A stretch of 64,000 nucleotides of DNA, from positions 124,001 through 188,000 of the forward strand of contig NZ_CP044522.1 in the NCBI RefSeq assembly GCF_016495405.1. The letters run 5' to 3'. Source of the stretch: Cobetia sp. cqz5-12 (GTDB lineage: Bacteria; Pseudomonadota; Gammaproteobacteria; Pseudomonadales; Halomonadaceae). Below are positions 41,973 to 52,283 of this stretch, piece by piece. Within the stretch, counting starts at the first letter, position 1. Each line of letters starts with the position of its first letter. A program made the translations under genes and the position numbers. The notes beneath the pieces are model-generated. The model was not told where the DNA came from, ran no database searches, and was given only the letters and a program-made list of their open reading frames with translations.

Positions 41973-42901
41973 TGGCGCGTCGTCGTCGCGGCTTGCCGAT
42001 CGATGGCGTTCTGTTGCTGGACAAGCCCAAGGGCATGTCCAGCAACTATGCGCTTCAGAAGGCTCGCCGCCTCTACCAGGCGCAGAAGGCCGGTCATACC
42101 GGCACGCTCGACCCGATGGCGACCGGCTTGTTGCCGGTCTGCTTCGGGGAAGCGACCAAGTTCTCCTCGCATCTTCTCGAGGCAGACAAGGTCTATCGGG
42201 CACGGATCAAGTTTGGCCAGGTCACCGATACCGGTGATGCGGAAGGCACGGTGATTCGCGAGCGGGAGATTCCCGAGCTTGCGCAGGCCAGGTTGGACGC
42301 GGTGCTGGACAGGTTCCGTGGCGAAATAGATCAGGTACCGCCGATGTACTCCGCGCTCAAGCACCAGGGACGTCCGCTCTATGAGCTGGCGCGCCAGGGG
42401 ATTGAAATCGAGCGTGCAGTCCGTCGCGTTACCATCTACAATATGGCGCTTCTTGCGCGGCACTCCGATGGCATCGAGATCGAAGTGGCGGTCAGTAAGG
42501 GTACCTACATACGCAGTCTGGCCGAGGATATCGGCGAGGCGCTGGGCTGTGGAGCCCACCTCACGGCACTGCGTCGTCTCAAGACAGGCCCGTTCACGGG
42601 TGATGCCATGCTGGATTTCGAGCGCCTCGAGGCGCTGGCTGACCAGCAGGCACGTGAAGGCGTCCTGTTACCTGTCGACATCCTGCTCGATCATCTCCCG
42701 CGTCTCGACATCACTGCCGAGATGGCGCGGATGATATTGCGTGGTCAACAGGCTGAAACGACGACAGGGTCGCTGGAAGTGGACTCCCTGGCTCGTGTGT
42801 ATCAGGACCAGCAGTTGCTCGGGCTGGTCCGGATTGCGGCGGAGGGCGTCATCGCTCCTCGCCGACTGCTCAGTTCTGCCGTCGAGGCGGCGGCTGGGTG
42901 A
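41972..42901 (+). CDS. truB: tRNA pseudouridine(55) synthase TruB
   Basis: A 309-residue enzyme forming the T-loop pseudouridine in tRNAs. Catalytic Asp in GHTGTLDPMATGLLPVCFGE; GVLLLDKPKGMSSNYALQ at the N-terminus; VSKGTYIRSLAEDIGEALG; and a C-terminal PUA-like domain. Translationally coupled to rbfA. Confidence 0.98.
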   Translation: MARRRRGLPIDGVLLLDKPKGMSSNYALQKARRLYQAQKAGHTGTLDPMATGLLPVCFGEATKFSSHLLEADKVYRARIKFGQVTDTGDAEGTVIREREIPELAQARLDAVLDRFRGEIDQVPPMYSALKHQGRPLYELARQGIEIERAVRRVTIYNMALLARHSDGIEIEVAVSKGTYIRSLAEDIGEALGCGAHLTALRRLKTGPFTGDAMLDFERLEALADQQAREGVLLPVDILLDHLPRLDITAEMARMILRGQQAETTTGSLEVDSLARVYQDQQLLGLVRIAAEGVIAPRRLLSSAVEAAAG

Positions 42902-42999
42902 GCTGATTGCGGCCTCGCCGCAAGCCGCATGAAGACTGCAAATATGCGTGGTCTTCGACATTTCTAATCTATCAAGCATATTGCTTACTGGAGAGACAG

Positions 43000-43269
43000 A
43001 TGGCACTTACCGCTGAGAAGAAGGCTGAGATCGTTACCGAATTCGGCCGTGGCGAGAACGACACCGGTTCCCCGGAAGTTCAGGTTGCTCTGCTGAGCGC
43101 CAACATTGATGGCCTGCAGGGTCACTTCAAGGCCAACAAGCAGGATCACCACTCCCGTCGTGGTCTGATCCGCATGGTCAACCAGCGCCGCAAGCTGCTT
43201 GACTACCTCAAGCGCAAGGACTTCGAGCGTTACACCGCTCTGATCCAGCGTCTGGGTCTGCGTCGCTGA
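43000..43269 (+). CDS. rpsO: 30S ribosomal protein S15
   Basis: An 89-residue 16S rRNA-binding protein of standard length: [62 protein letters not shown] 43000 follows GGAGAGAC; a longer upstream frame is not needed. rpsO mRNA is autoregulated in E. coli; the leader here is short (98 bp from truB). Confidence 0.99.
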   Translation: MALTAEKKAEIVTEFGRGENDTGSPEVQVALLSANIDGLQGHFKANKQDHHSRRGLIRMVNQRRKLLDYLKRKDFERYTALIQRLGLRR

Positions 43270-43325
43270 TCAGCGATGTTGCCGCCATGCACTTCGGTGC
43301 ATGGCGGGCCCCCGGTGGGCACAGG

Positions 43326-43362
43326 AAAACCGACACTGCCTGCGGGCGGTGTCGGTTTTTTT
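43326..43362 (+). terminator. Terminator between rpsO and pnp
   Basis: ACCGACACTGCC pairs with GGCGGTGTCGGT (one G-U) with seven T following. An additional small CATGCAC/GTGCATG hairpin (43287-43304) lies just before it. Confidence 0.93.
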
Positions 43363-43517
43363 GTGCCTGATACCGAGGTGATCCGGGCTTCAGATCAGAG
43401 GCTCGACTCGCGCTGCAGCCCGCTTGTCGCGTGGGATCAACCCGCTTTTCATTGCCTATGGTGCGCTTTACCATGAGCGCCTGGCATCGATGACTATCAG
43501 ATTAAAGGACATGCGCC

Positions 43518-45659
43518 GTGAACCCGGTAACGCACAGCTTCCAGTACGGTAATGACACCATCACCCTCGAGACCGGCCGCATCGCGCGTCAGGCGACCGG
43601 TAGCGTGATGGTGACCATGGGCAATACCTCGGTGTTGTGCACCGTGGTGGCCAAGGCGTCGCCGAAACCCGGCCAGTCCTTCTTTCCGTTGTCGGTCCAC
43701 TATCAGGAGAAGGCCTACGCGGCGGGGCGTATCCCCGGCGGCTTCCTCAAGCGCGAAGGGCGTCCCACCGAAAAGGAAACCCTGACCTCACGCTTGATCG
43801 ACCGCCCGATGCGCCCGCTGTTTCCCGAAGGCTTCATGAACGAGGTGCAGGTGGTCTGCACGGTGATGTCGGCGGAACGCAATGTCGACCCTGACATCGC
43901 GGCATTGCTCGGCACCTCTGCAGCGCTTTGCATCTCCGGGGTGCCTTTCGCTGGCCCCGTGGGCGCGGCGCGCGTCGGCTTCAGCGAGCAGCGCGGCTAC
44001 TTTTTGAATCCCGGCTACAGCGAACTGGCGCATTCCGAGCTGGACATGGTGGTGGCGGGCACCGAGAAGGCCGTGTTGATGGTCGAGTCCGAAGCGCAGG
44101 AGCTGCTGGAAGACGAGATGCTCGGCGCCGTGCTCTATGGTCATCACGAGATGCAGAAGGCCATCACGGGGATCGAGACGTTCGCCGCCAAGGTCAATCG
44201 TCCCAAATGGGCGTGGGTGCCGCAGAAGCTCGACCGCGTGCTGGTCGAGGCGCTGGAGCAGAGCTTCGCCACCCAGATCGGTGATGCCTATCGCCTGAGT
44301 GACAAGATGGCGCGTCAGGACAGCCTGTCGGCGCTCAAGGCGCAGGCCATCGACCTGCTGGGCGCCGAGGATGATGCACGCTTCAGTGTCGAGGCCGTCG
44401 CCACGGCCTTCGCGGCGCTAGAGAAGCGTATCGTGCGTCAGCGTGTGATCGCCGGTGAGCCGCGTATCGACGGTCGTGATACGCGCACCGTGCGACCGCT
44501 GGATATGGCGGTGGGCGTGTTGCCCAAGGCACATGGCTCGGCACTGTTCACCCGCGGCGAGACCCAGGCGATCGCCACTGCCACCCTGGGGACCACGCGC
44601 GACTCACAGCTGATCGAAGGGCTGTCCGGCGAGAAGCAGGACCGCTTCATGCTGCACTACAACTTCCCGCCTTACTGCGTCGGCGAGACGGGCTTCATCG
44701 GCGCGCCCAAGCGGCGTGAGATCGGTCATGGGCGTCTGGCGCGTCGGGGCATCGAATCCATGCTGCCGTCGCTGCAGGCCTTCCCCTACGCGATACGCGT
44801 CGTCTCCGAGATCACCGAATCCAATGGCTCGAGCTCGATGGCATCCGTGTGTGGGGCTTCGCTCGCGCTGATGGACGCCGGTGTGCCGCTCAAGGCACCG
44901 GTAGCGGGTATCGCCATGGGGTTGGTCAAGGACGCCAATGGCGTCGCGATACTGACCGATATCCTCGGCGATGAGGACCACCTCGGCGACATGGACTTCA
45001 AGGTCGCGGGTACCGCGGAAGGCGTTACCGCGCTGCAGATGGACATCAAGATCGAAGGGATCGACGAGGAGATTCTTGAGCAGGCACTGGAGCAGGCCCT
45101 CGAGGCACGTCTGACCATCCTCGCGCAGATGAATGAGGTGCTGGCCGCCAGCCGCCAGGAAGTCTCGGACAATGCCCCGGCGATGCTGTCGCTGAAGATC
45201 GCACCCAGCAAGGTACGTGACGTGATCGGCAAGGGCGGCTCCACCATCCGCAAGATCTGTGAAGAGACCGGCGCCAATGTCGATCTCGACGACGATGGCA
45301 GCGTGCGCATCTATGCCGAGCACAAGGCGCAGGCGCAGGCGGCTGCCAAGTACGTGGAGGGCATCATTGCCGAGGCCGAGATCGGCAAGCTCTACGCCGG
45401 CAAGGTGGCACGCATCGCCGATTTCGGTGCCTTCATCACCTTCATGCCGGGCACCGATGGTCTGCTGCACATCTCGCAGATCGTCGAGGAGCGGGTCAAT
45501 GACGTACGCGACTACCTCAACGAAGGCGATGAGGTGGTGGTCAAGGTGCTCGATATCGACAACCGCAATCGCGTCAAGCTGTCGTTGAAAGAGATCAGCG
45601 AAGAAGAGAAGGCGGCCTTTGCCGCTGCTCAGGCTGAAGAGGCCGCCGCCCAGGACTGA
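43518..45659 (+). CDS. pnp: Polyribonucleotide nucleotidyltransferase (PNPase)
   Basis: A 713-residue 3'-5' phosphorolytic exoribonuclease and degradosome component. A GTG start (43518) with AAAGGA upstream; no alternative in-frame ATG is near. Two RNase PH domains ([24 protein letters not shown]-like [18 protein letters not shown]), a KH domain ([20 protein letters not shown]) and an S1 domain ([20 protein letters not shown]). Usually autoregulated through RNase III cleavage of its leader; I could not define that stem here. Confidence 0.98.
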   Translation: MNPVTHSFQYGNDTITLETGRIARQATGSVMVTMGNTSVLCTVVAKASPKPGQSFFPLSVHYQEKAYAAGRIPGGFLKREGRPTEKETLTSRLIDRPMRPLFPEGFMNEVQVVCTVMSAERNVDPDIAALLGTSAALCISGVPFAGPVGAARVGFSEQRGYFLNPGYSELAHSELDMVVAGTEKAVLMVESEAQELLEDEMLGAVLYGHHEMQKAITGIETFAAKVNRPKWAWVPQKLDRVLVEALEQSFATQIGDAYRLSDKMARQDSLSALKAQAIDLLGAEDDARFSVEAVATAFAALEKRIVRQRVIAGEPRIDGRDTRTVRPLDMAVGVLPKAHGSALFTRGETQAIATATLGTTRDSQLIEGLSGEKQDRFMLHYNFPPYCVGETGFIGAPKRREIGHGRLARRGIESMLPSLQAFPYAIRVVSEITESNGSSSMASVCGASLALMDAGVPLKAPVAGIAMGLVKDANGVAILTDILGDEDHLGDMDFKVAGTAEGVTALQMDIKIEGIDEEILEQALEQALEARLTILAQMNEVLAASRQEVSDNAPAMLSLKIAPSKVRDVIGKGGSTIRKICEETGANVDLDDDGSVRIYAEHKAQAQAAAKYVEGIIAEAEIGKLYAGKVARIADFGAFITFMPGTDGLLHISQIVEERVNDVRDYLNEGDEVVVKVLDIDNRNRVKLSLKEISEEEKAAFAAAQAEEAAAQD

Positions 45660-45729
45660 CCGATCATCGCGAATAGTCCCCGCCCCGGTCTTGCCTGCTC
45701 TGCATGAGAGGTGAGCCCTTTGGGCAAGA

Positions 45730-45763
45730 AAAAGCCCCCGCCAGTTCACTGGTGGGGGCTTTT
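45730..45763. terminator. Bidirectional terminator after pnp
   Basis: AAAAGCCCCCGCCAG pairs with CTGGTGGGGGCTTTT (one G-U), 4-nt loop, between pnp and the convergent thiolase gene. Confidence 0.93.
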
Positions 45764-45830
45764 GCATATCTCCCTGCTCAAGATTGCGCGAGCAGGGAGG
45801 TTTCAGGCGGGGGTGCAGATATGTGAGCTA

Positions 45831-47012
45831 TCAGCTGCGTTCAATGGCCAGCGCGACACCCTGACCGCCACCGATGCACAGGGTCGCCAGACCCTTCTTG
45901 GCATCACGCTCGATCATCTCGTGCACCAGCGAGACCAGCACACGGCAGCCGGAGGCGCCGATCGGGTGGCCGAGGGCAATGGCGCCGCCATTGACGTTGA
46001 CCTTGTCCACATCCCAGCCCAGCTCCTTGTTGACCGACAGGGCCTGGGCGGCGAAGGCTTCGTTGGCTTCGATCAGATCGAGATCTTCCAGGCTCCAGCC
46101 AGCCTTCTTGAGGCACAGGCGAGTCGCCGGCGCCGGCCCGATGCCCATGATCTTCGGATCAACACCCGCGTTGGAGTAAGCCTTGATGGTCGCCAGCGGC
46201 GTCAGGCCCAGCTCGCGTGCCTTGTCGGCGGAGCACAGCATGACCACGGCAGCGCCATCGTTGAGCGCCGAGGCGTTGCCGGCGGTGACGGTGCCGTCCT
46301 TCTTGAAGGCCGGGCGCATGCCCGCGAGTTTTTCGGCCGTGGTGCCGGCACGCGGGTTCTCGTCGGTATCGAAGATGATCGGATCGCCCTTGCGCTGCGG
46401 GATCTCGACCGGAACGATCTGGCCCTTGAAGCGGCCAGCTTCAATGGCTGCGCAGGCCTTCTGCTGAGAAGCGGCCGCGAAGGCGTCCTGGGCTTCACGA
46501 GTGATCTCGTATTTCTCGGCCAGATTCTCGGCGGTGATGCCCATGTGGATGTCATTGAAGGCATCCCACAGACCGTCGTGGACCATGGAGTCGATCGCCT
46601 TCCAGTCGCCCATGCGCTTGCCGTCACGCGAGTTGGGTAGCACGTGCGGAGACAGGGACATGTTTTCCTGCCCACCGGCCAGAATCAGCTCGGCATCGCC
46701 GCAGCGGATGGCCTGGGTGGCCAGGTGCAGCGCCTTGAGGCCAGACCCGCAGACCTTGTTGATGGTCATGGCGGGTACGCCTTCCGGCAAGCCTGCCTTG
46801 ATGACCGCCTGACGTGCCGGGTTCTGACCGCATCCTGCTGTCAGCACCTGACCCAGAAGTACTTCATCGACCTGATCGCCACTGACACCCGTGCTGGCGA
46901 GGATATCCTTGATGACATGTGCGCCGAGATCCGCGGCGGAAATGCCAGCCAGGCTGCCACCGAAGGCGCCTACGGCGGTACGACGGGCTGCTACGATCAC
47001 CACATCCTGCAT
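45831..47012 (-). CDS. Acetyl-CoA C-acetyltransferase (thiolase)
   Basis: A 393-residue thiolase. ATG 47012 has AGGAGCG upstream. Nucleophile Cys in [12 protein letters not shown] (about residue 90), His in [14 protein letters not shown] and second Cys in CIGGGQGVA. The ENMSLSPHV and NEAFAAQ motifs mark the acetoacetyl-CoA biosynthetic type (PhaA/AtoB). It joins two acetyl-CoA, or the reverse; in Halomonadaceae this step often feeds polyhydroxybutyrate, but no phaB or phaC is in the window. Monocistronic. Confidence 0.94.
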   Translation of the reverse strand: MQDVVIVAARRTAVGAFGGSLAGISAADLGAHVIKDILASTGVSGDQVDEVLLGQVLTAGCGQNPARQAVIKAGLPEGVPAMTINKVCGSGLKALHLATQAIRCGDAELILAGGQENMSLSPHVLPNSRDGKRMGDWKAIDSMVHDGLWDAFNDIHMGITAENLAEKYEITREAQDAFAAASQQKACAAIEAGRFKGQIVPVEIPQRKGDPIIFDTDENPRAGTTAEKLAGMRPAFKKDGTVTAGNASALNDGAAVVMLCSADKARELGLTPLATIKAYSNAGVDPKIMGIGPAPATRLCLKKAGWSLEDLDLIEANEAFAAQALSVNKELGWDVDKVNVNGGAIALGHPIGASGCRVLVSLVHEMIERDAKKGLATLCIGGGQGVALAIERS

Positions 47013-47318
47013 CTGAACGCTCCTGTTCTCTTGCGAGACTGTCTGAGTCAATTGGCTGCGACTATGGCCATACCATCAAGCGGGCGAGGCGCAGTCCTGC
47101 TGAGGTGAGATTCCAGCATAAGGCAGTATTGTGCGGTGCGGCAATCGCCAAAGGGCATCTCCAGTGTCAGCCTTTAGCCATACGTATCGCCTGTCCAGAC
47201 GGCACGACGCCAGCGCTCTGGCAGGCAGGGGCTGGCGTCGTGTTGGAGCGTTCGCGGAAGGCTCGATACCTGAAAGCTCAAGCCTTCAGGACGTGGAGCA
47301 ACCGGCAGCAAGGGATGC
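47013..47318. other. Intergenic region between panD end and thiolase start
   Basis: No gene seen. A small interrupted palindrome CCTGAA...TTCAGG (47269-47290) lies downstream of panD and may help end its transcript; it lacks a T tract. Confidence 0.4.
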
Positions 47319-47699
47319 TCAGGCCATCTGGACCGGGATGGCGTTGGCCGTATGGCTGACTTCGTTGCCTTCCATCAGATAGACCATGGAGGGCTTGTGC
47401 GCGTCCAGTTCGCTCTCGGCGTAATGGGCGAAGGCGCAGATGATCACGCGGTCGCCGACGTCGGCCTGGTGGGCTGCGGCACCGTTCACCGAAATGATCT
47501 TCGAGCCTTCTTCGCCGCGAATGGCATAGGTGGTGAAGCGCTTGCCGTTGTCCACGTTGTAGATCTGGATCTGTTCGTACTCACGAATGCCTGCCATGTC
47601 GAGCAGGTCGCCATCGATGGCGCAGGAGCCCTCGTAGTTGAGGACGGCGTGAGTCACGCGGGCCATGTGCAGCTTGGCCTTGAGCATGATGGCTTGCAT
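47319..47699 (-). CDS. panD: Aspartate 1-decarboxylase PanD
   Basis: A 126-residue pro-enzyme making beta-alanine for pantothenate. Self-cleavage Gly24-Ser25 in [19 protein letters not shown], producing the pyruvoyl cofactor. Start [20 protein letters not shown] with GGAGA upstream. Third gene of a panB-panC-panD group, 122 bp after panC. Confidence 0.97.
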   Translation of the reverse strand: MQAIMLKAKLHMARVTHAVLNYEGSCAIDGDLLDMAGIREYEQIQIYNVDNGKRFTTYAIRGEEGSKIISVNGAAAHQADVGDRVIICAFAHYAESELDAHKPSMVYLMEGNEVSHTANAIPVQMA

Positions 47700-47821
47700 C
47701 AGGATGTCTCCAGTTGAGCGCCGCCGGGCGCAGATCAAGGCCCTGGGACCAGGGCCCTGGCGCGTATGGCGTGGCGGACAGTGCCACGCCAGGGTGCAAG
47801 GCGGCGCAGTCTAATCAGGCA

Positions 47822-48676
47822 TCAGGCCACCGGCAAGGCGACCTTCAGGTTATCGAGCAGGCGCGTACGGCCCAGGTGCGCGGCGACCAGAATCACCGCC
47901 TCGCGTGTGTCATCCTCGACCGCCCCCAGATCAGCCGCGCGGCGCAGCTCGAGGTAGTCCGGCTTGAAGCCGCTCTCGCTGATGGCGGCCAGTGCCTCGC
48001 GCAGCGCCACATCACGCGCCACGCCCTGCTCAAGGCGAGCCTTCAGGGCATCGAGGCACTGCTTGAGACGCGGCGCGATGGCGCGCTCCTGCTCACTCAG
48101 GTAGCCGTTGCGTGATGACAGCGCCAGCCCATCCTCGGCACGCACGATGGGCACGCCGATGATCTCGATGCCGAAGTGCAGGTCGCGGTTGAGCTTGCGG
48201 ATCACGGCCAGCTGCTGGAAGTCCTTCTCGCCGAAACAGGCGACTTCAGGACGTACCAGATTGAACAGGATGCTGACGACGGTGGCGACGCCATCGAAGT
48301 GACCCGGACGATTGCCGCCGCACAGGCCTTCGGAAACACCCGGCACCTGCACGTTGCACAGCCCGTCGCGGCCGGCGGGGTAGAGTTCTGCCGTCGAAGG
48401 GGCGAACAGCAGGTCACATCCTTCTGCGGCCAGCGCATTCTGGTCGGCTTCGAGGGTGCGCGGATAGCTGTCGAGGTCTTCGCCGGGGCCGAACTGCAGC
48501 GGATTGACGAAGATGCTCGCGACGACCATGTCGGCATGGCGACGCGCTTCATGGACCAGTGACAGGTGTCCGGCATGCAGGTTGCCCATGGTCGGCACCA
48601 GCGCGATACGCAGGCCATCGCGGCGTGCCTGGGCGAGTTGCTCGCGCAGGACGTTGATCTGGGAGACGGTTTTCAT
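47822..48676 (-). CDS. panC: Pantothenate synthetase PanC
   Basis: A 284-residue ATP-dependent ligase of pantoate and beta-alanine. HIGH-type motif in VPTMGNLHAGHLSLVHEARR; GEKDFQQLAVIRKLNRDLHF; KMSKS-type segment in ALSSRNGYLSEQERA. Its ATG overlaps the panB stop by one base, so they are coupled. Confidence 0.98.
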   Translation of the reverse strand: MKTVSQINVLREQLAQARRDGLRIALVPTMGNLHAGHLSLVHEARRHADMVVASIFVNPLQFGPGEDLDSYPRTLEADQNALAAEGCDLLFAPSTAELYPAGRDGLCNVQVPGVSEGLCGGNRPGHFDGVATVVSILFNLVRPEVACFGEKDFQQLAVIRKLNRDLHFGIEIIGVPIVRAEDGLALSSRNGYLSEQERAIAPRLKQCLDALKARLEQGVARDVALREALAAISESGFKPDYLELRRAADLGAVEDDTREAVILVAAHLGRTRLLDNLKVALPVA

Positions 48677-49467
48677 CAGAAGCCGTGCTCCGGCGCCGGG
48701 AAGCTGCGCGTCTTGACCGCCTGGTGGTAGGCCGCGAAGGCCTCCTGCACGCTGCCGGCATCACTCATGAAATTCTTGACGAAGCGCGGCTTGCGGCCGG
48801 GCGTCAGATCGAGCATGTCGTGCATGACCAGAATCTGGCCATCGACGTCCACGCCGGCCCCGATGCCGATCACCGGCACCTCGACGGCATCACGAATGCG
48901 CGCGGCCAGCTCGGACGGCACGCATTCGAGCAGGATGATCGCGGCGCCCGCGGCTTCCAGCGTGCGCGCATCGGCGATGATCTGCTCGGCACGTGCCTCG
49001 TCGCGACCCTGTACCTTGTAGCCGCCGAAGGCATGCACGTGCTGGGGTGTGAGGCCCATATGCACGCAGACCGGCACGCCACGCTGGACGAGCGCGGTGA
49101 CGGCATCGGCCAGCCAGGCTTCGCCTTCGACCTTGACCATCTCGGCACCGGCCCGCATCAGACGCGCCGCATGATCGAGCAGGATGTCGGTGCTGGCATT
49201 GCTCATGAAGGGCAGGTCGGCCATCAGCAGGCTGCCTTGCTTGCCACGTGCCACGGCGGCGGTGTGGTAGCAGATGTCATCGATGGTGACGGGCAGGGTA
49301 CTGGTATGGCCCTGCAGGACCATGCCGAGAGAGTCGCCGACCAGCAGCACTTCAATACCGGCATCGCTGGCAAGATGAGCAAAGGTGGCATCGTAGGCGG
49401 TGAGGCAACTGAACGTCTCACCATCGGCCTTGAGGCGGCGCAGGGTGCTCAGGGTGACGTTTTTCAT
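48676..49467 (-). CDS. panB: 3-methyl-2-oxobutanoate hydroxymethyltransferase PanB
   Basis: A 263-residue TIM barrel for the first step of pantothenate synthesis. [20 protein letters not shown] is the family start; the upstream extension is rejected. Motifs: [40 protein letters not shown], catalytic Glu in [10 protein letters not shown]. Upstream lie TGTTACC-type inverted motifs. Confidence 0.97.
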   Translation of the reverse strand: MKNVTLSTLRRLKADGETFSCLTAYDATFAHLASDAGIEVLLVGDSLGMVLQGHTSTLPVTIDDICYHTAAVARGKQGSLLMADLPFMSNASTDILLDHAARLMRAGAEMVKVEGEAWLADAVTALVQRGVPVCVHMGLTPQHVHAFGGYKVQGRDEARAEQIIADARTLEAAGAAIILLECVPSELAARIRDAVEVPVIGIGAGVDVDGQILVMHDMLDLTPGRKPRFVKNFMSDAGSVQEAFAAYHQAVKTRSFPAPEHGF

Positions 49468-49573
49468 CGGGACGCTTACTCGTTGCGGCGCGTATGACGC
49501 GGCTGCCCGTGGCGTCGAGCAGCCGCGATCGCGAGAAGGCCGCCGAGGGCGGACTGCGGGCGACACGGGCCGG

Positions 49574-49623
49574 TGTTACCAGAAAGTGTTACCGCATAGG
49601 CCAAAGTGGGCACGACGGTAACA
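49574..49623. promoter_or_regulatory. TGTTACC/GGTAACA motif cluster upstream of panB
   Basis: Two direct TGTTACC copies (49574-49580 and 49587-49593, 13 bp apart) face one GGTAACA (49617-49623). The same inverted words occur upstream of the CrcZ-like RNA at 52374-52434. No sigma-54 promoter was found next to this copy. Confidence 0.5.
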
Positions 49624-49636
49624 AGATGGCGAAACT

Positions 49637-50134
49637 CTACTCCTGAGGTCCGAGGGGGAGCAAGTCATCGCCCTCAACTCGAGACGCCAGTGTTTCGAGA
49701 TTTTCCTCGCCCAGTACGCTGAGGCGCTGCGGGCCCAGCAGGTCAGCCAACGGACGCATCACGAAACCACGTTTGAGCATTTCGCGATGGGGCACGACGA
49801 GACGCGATGTCGAGATCCTGCTGTCATTGAAGAGCAGCAGGTCCAGATCCAACGTGCGAGGACCCCAATGACGCAGCCGCACGCGACGATGCTGCTGTTC
49901 GAGGGCTTGCAGTTGATCAAGCAGGGCGAGGGGAGACAGGCGGGTCGTCAGCTCGGCGACGGCGTTGACGAAGTCGGGCTGGTCCTGCGGGCCGACCGGC
50001 TTGCTGGCATACAGGCGAGAATGTCGCGTGCAGCGGGTCAGCGGCAGCCGGTCGAGAGCCTCAAGCGCGCGCTCCAGTTGAGCGCGCGGATCGTCAAGAT
50101 TGGCACCGAGGCCAATCAAGGCTGTCGAAATCAT
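49637..50134 (-). CDS. folK: 2-amino-4-hydroxy-6-hydroxymethyldihydropteridine pyrophosphokinase
   Basis: A 165-residue HPPK of folate synthesis. IGLGANLDDPRAQLERALEA, the substrate segment SKPVGPQDQPDFVNAVAELT, and HRRVRLRHWGPRTLDLDLLLF carrying the metal-binding Asp pair, with VPHREMLKRGFVMRPLADL. Lies just after pcnB (46 bp), as in many gammaproteobacteria. Confidence 0.97.
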   Translation of the reverse strand: MISTALIGLGANLDDPRAQLERALEALDRLPLTRCTRHSRLYASKPVGPQDQPDFVNAVAELTTRLSPLALLDQLQALEQQHRRVRLRHWGPRTLDLDLLLFNDSRISTSRLVVPHREMLKRGFVMRPLADLLGPQRLSVLGEENLETLASRVEGDDLLPLGPQE

Positions 50135-50180
50135 GCACAGTTCCTGCGTGGAGACGGCAGTGGCTCAGGCGAGCCACTGC

Positions 50181-51581
50181 TTAGCCCTGGCCGCGGCCAT
50201 TGCGCCGACGCTTGCCGCGACGCTTGGTGCCGACCGGCTTGCTGCCGGCGGGGCCTTCATCGGAGACACCTTCGATCATCGTGACCTGGGTGCGAGCATC
50301 GACTTCCTGGAAGTCGGTCCACCACTTGCCCAGCCCCGGCTTCACTTCACCGGCGAATTCGCGCAGCAGCAGGAAGTCGTAGGCGGCGCGGAAGCGCGGA
50401 TGCTCACGGGTCTGGAAGGCGCGTTTGCCACGGCGACGCGGCAACTTGGCCTGCATGTCCCAGATCTCGCGCATCGGAATGCTGAAGCGCTTCGGGATCG
50501 AGGTATGGTTGAGCTGGCGAGCGATCGCCTGCTGGGCTGCCTGGTGGGCTGCCGGAATGTCGGGCATGCCACTGGCGATCAGCTGGTCGGTACGCGCCTT
50601 GACGCCCGGCCACAGCAGGGCGGCATACAGGAAGGCCGGCGTGACCGGCTTGTCTTCGCGGATGCGATCGTCCGTGCTGGCCAGTGCCTTCTCGATCAGC
50701 GGCATGGACCAGTGATAATGCGCGAAGCTCTCTTCCGTCTCGGGGAACAGCATCTGGAACAGACCAAACTCACGCAGGAGATGGAAGGTTTCCAGTGCAT
50801 AGCCGGACATGAACAGCTTGAGCACTTCCTCGAACATGCGCGCCGGCGGAATCTGCAGCAGCAGCGGGGCCAGTTCGTACATCGGTTCGGCCGTGGCCTC
50901 CTCGATGTCAAAGTCCAGCTTGCCGGCGAAGCGGACGGCACGCAGCATGCGCACCGGATCTTCGCGATAGCGTGTTTCCGGATCACCGATCAGGCGGATC
51001 ATGCGCGCTTCGATGTCGCGTACGCCATTGGCCCAGTCGTGGATCGTGAAGTCGGACACGTCGTAATAGAGGGCATTGATCGTGAAGTCGCGGCGTAGCG
51101 CGTCCTCCTCGATGGAGCCGAAGACGTTGTCGCGCAGCAGCATGCCGTCTTCCGACTGCTGGGTATGCTGGCTTGGCGTGCTATCGGCCGGCTTGCCGCG
51201 GAAGGTGGTGACCTCGATCACCTCACGACCGAAGCGCACGTGCACGATACGGAAACGACGGCCGATGATGCGGGCATTGCGGAACAGCTCGCGGACCTGT
51301 TCCGGCGTGGCGTTGGTGGCCACGTCGAAGTCCTTGGGGCGTTGTCCGAGCAGGGCATCACGGATACAGCCACCGACCAGATAGGCCTGATATCCACCGC
51401 TTTGCAGGCGATAGAGTACCTTCAGCGCATTCTCGCTGAGCTGGCGGCGGGACACGGGATGCTCATCCCGCGGTATCACACGCAGGCTGGGCAATGGGGC
51501 CGCGGGCGCGTCAGTTGCATTGAAAAGCGTCTTCAAGCGGTCACCGGGGCGTTGTAGAAAGCGGGTAAATCCTTTGAGCAT
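50181..51581 (-). CDS. pcnB: Poly(A) polymerase PcnB
   Basis: A 466-residue class II nucleotidyltransferase that adds 3' poly(A) tails and promotes RNA decay. Start at ATG 51581 (MLKGFTRFLQRPGDR). Catalytic Asp pair in LVGGCIRDALLGQRPKDFDV; RNA/ATP-binding RRFRIVHVRFGREVIEVTTF, the RRDFTINALYYD motif, and a C-terminal basic tail (GTKRRGKRRRNGRGQG). Located downstream of the CrcZ-like RNA, exactly as in Pseudomonas. Confidence 0.97.
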   Translation of the reverse strand: MLKGFTRFLQRPGDRLKTLFNATDAPAAPLPSLRVIPRDEHPVSRRQLSENALKVLYRLQSGGYQAYLVGGCIRDALLGQRPKDFDVATNATPEQVRELFRNARIIGRRFRIVHVRFGREVIEVTTFRGKPADSTPSQHTQQSEDGMLLRDNVFGSIEEDALRRDFTINALYYDVSDFTIHDWANGVRDIEARMIRLIGDPETRYREDPVRMLRAVRFAGKLDFDIEEATAEPMYELAPLLLQIPPARMFEEVLKLFMSGYALETFHLLREFGLFQMLFPETEESFAHYHWSMPLIEKALASTDDRIREDKPVTPAFLYAALLWPGVKARTDQLIASGMPDIPAAHQAAQQAIARQLNHTSIPKRFSIPMREIWDMQAKLPRRRGKRAFQTREHPRFRAAYDFLLLREFAGEVKPGLGKWWTDFQEVDARTQVTMIEGVSDEGPAGSKPVGTKRRGKRRRNGRGQG

Positions 51582-51718
51582 GCAGCGATTCGACTCGTGC
51601 GTGGCAGGCCGCCCAGTGTAGCCGAGGGCAGATACCTTGGCAAAGCGCCGGTCTGCCATCCAGGGGCCGACTCTGCACTTCAAGGCGTCTGACGAGGCGA
51701 AAATCACCTCTCAGACAA

Positions 51719-52273
51719 GGAAAAAGGGAGACCGATCACTCGGTCTCCCTTGCAGGTAGGGTACACGCATCCTTGAGCGGATGTTCTTTTTCGTGATGGC
51801 GCATCGCCCTGAATACGCACCACAGTCACAAATCAATGCAGACAGATCCTTCGTGTTGCAGATCATGTTGTTGTTGTCTGGCTGTCTGTTCGGTGACCAT
51901 CTCGTATTCAAAACAATCTTCCATTCACCGACGGCTGAGTAGCCTCCCCCCGCGAGTTGTTGTTGTTTCGGGGGTGATCCGGGGTCGAGCCTGTTGTTCT
52001 TGTTGGTGCTCGAGGCCGGATTCGTCGCGTCCTGGTCAGTAGATTCCGGACTGCCGATATCTTGTTGTTGTTGGATCGGCGGATGATGAACTGCGGCCGT
52101 TTGTTCTTGTTTTGGCTCCTGCCTGTCACCACTCATGTAGTGAGGCATGCGGTTCATCATCAATGTCACGCGCTCGACGGGTATTGTTCTTGTTGGTGTC
52201 GAGGGTTTTCGAAGCATTGCGCGTTCTTGTTGTTGTTGGGCGCGCTTCGTATTTCCGGTTGTTCTTTTTCTTG
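51719..52273 (-). ncRNA. crcZ: CrcZ-like Hfq/Crc decoy RNA with nine AAnAAnAA clusters
   Basis: A non-coding unit of about 555 nt on the minus strand between cbrB and pcnB, the CrcZ position in Pseudomonas. The start is inferred from a sigma-54 promoter (52284-52299), the end from an intrinsic terminator. The RNA carries nine AAnAAnAA clusters, in plus coordinates 52259-52272, 52224-52237, 52184-52194, 52101-52111, 52062-52072, 51994-52004, 51957-51968, 51868-51875 and 51784-51791. Most are AACAACAACAA or AACAAGAACAA. Six are framed by perfect stems, for example 51985-51990 with 52008-52013 and 51947-51952 with 51969-51974. In Pseudomonas such CA motifs sequester Hfq and Crc to relieve catabolite repression. 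Longer and with more motifs than the roughly 400-nt P. aeruginosa CrcZ. Function is inferred. Confidence 0.85.
51721..51751 (-). terminator. Intrinsic terminator of the CrcZ-like RNA
   Basis: AAGGGAGACCGA/TCGGTCTCCCTT with a 4-nt loop, followed on the minus strand by a five-T run. It has no use for pcnB, whose start lies 140 bp further on, so it marks a transcript coming from upstream. Confidence 0.9.
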
Positions 52274-52283
52274 ACCGTGTTAT

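Noticed and set aside
51711..52217. Minus-strand open frame of 168 codons with Gln and Asn runs, inside the CrcZ-like RNA
   Set aside because: The QQQQ and NNN runs are just the A-rich motif clusters read in frame; no ribosome site, no family resemblance, and a sigma-54 promoter and terminator define a non-coding unit. A small encoded peptide is not excluded.
51868..52237. TTG repeats that look like a simple microsatellite
   Set aside because: The TTGTTGTTG runs are separated, similar in size, mixed with TTCTTG and framed by complementary arms, which fits functional motif clusters and not slippage.
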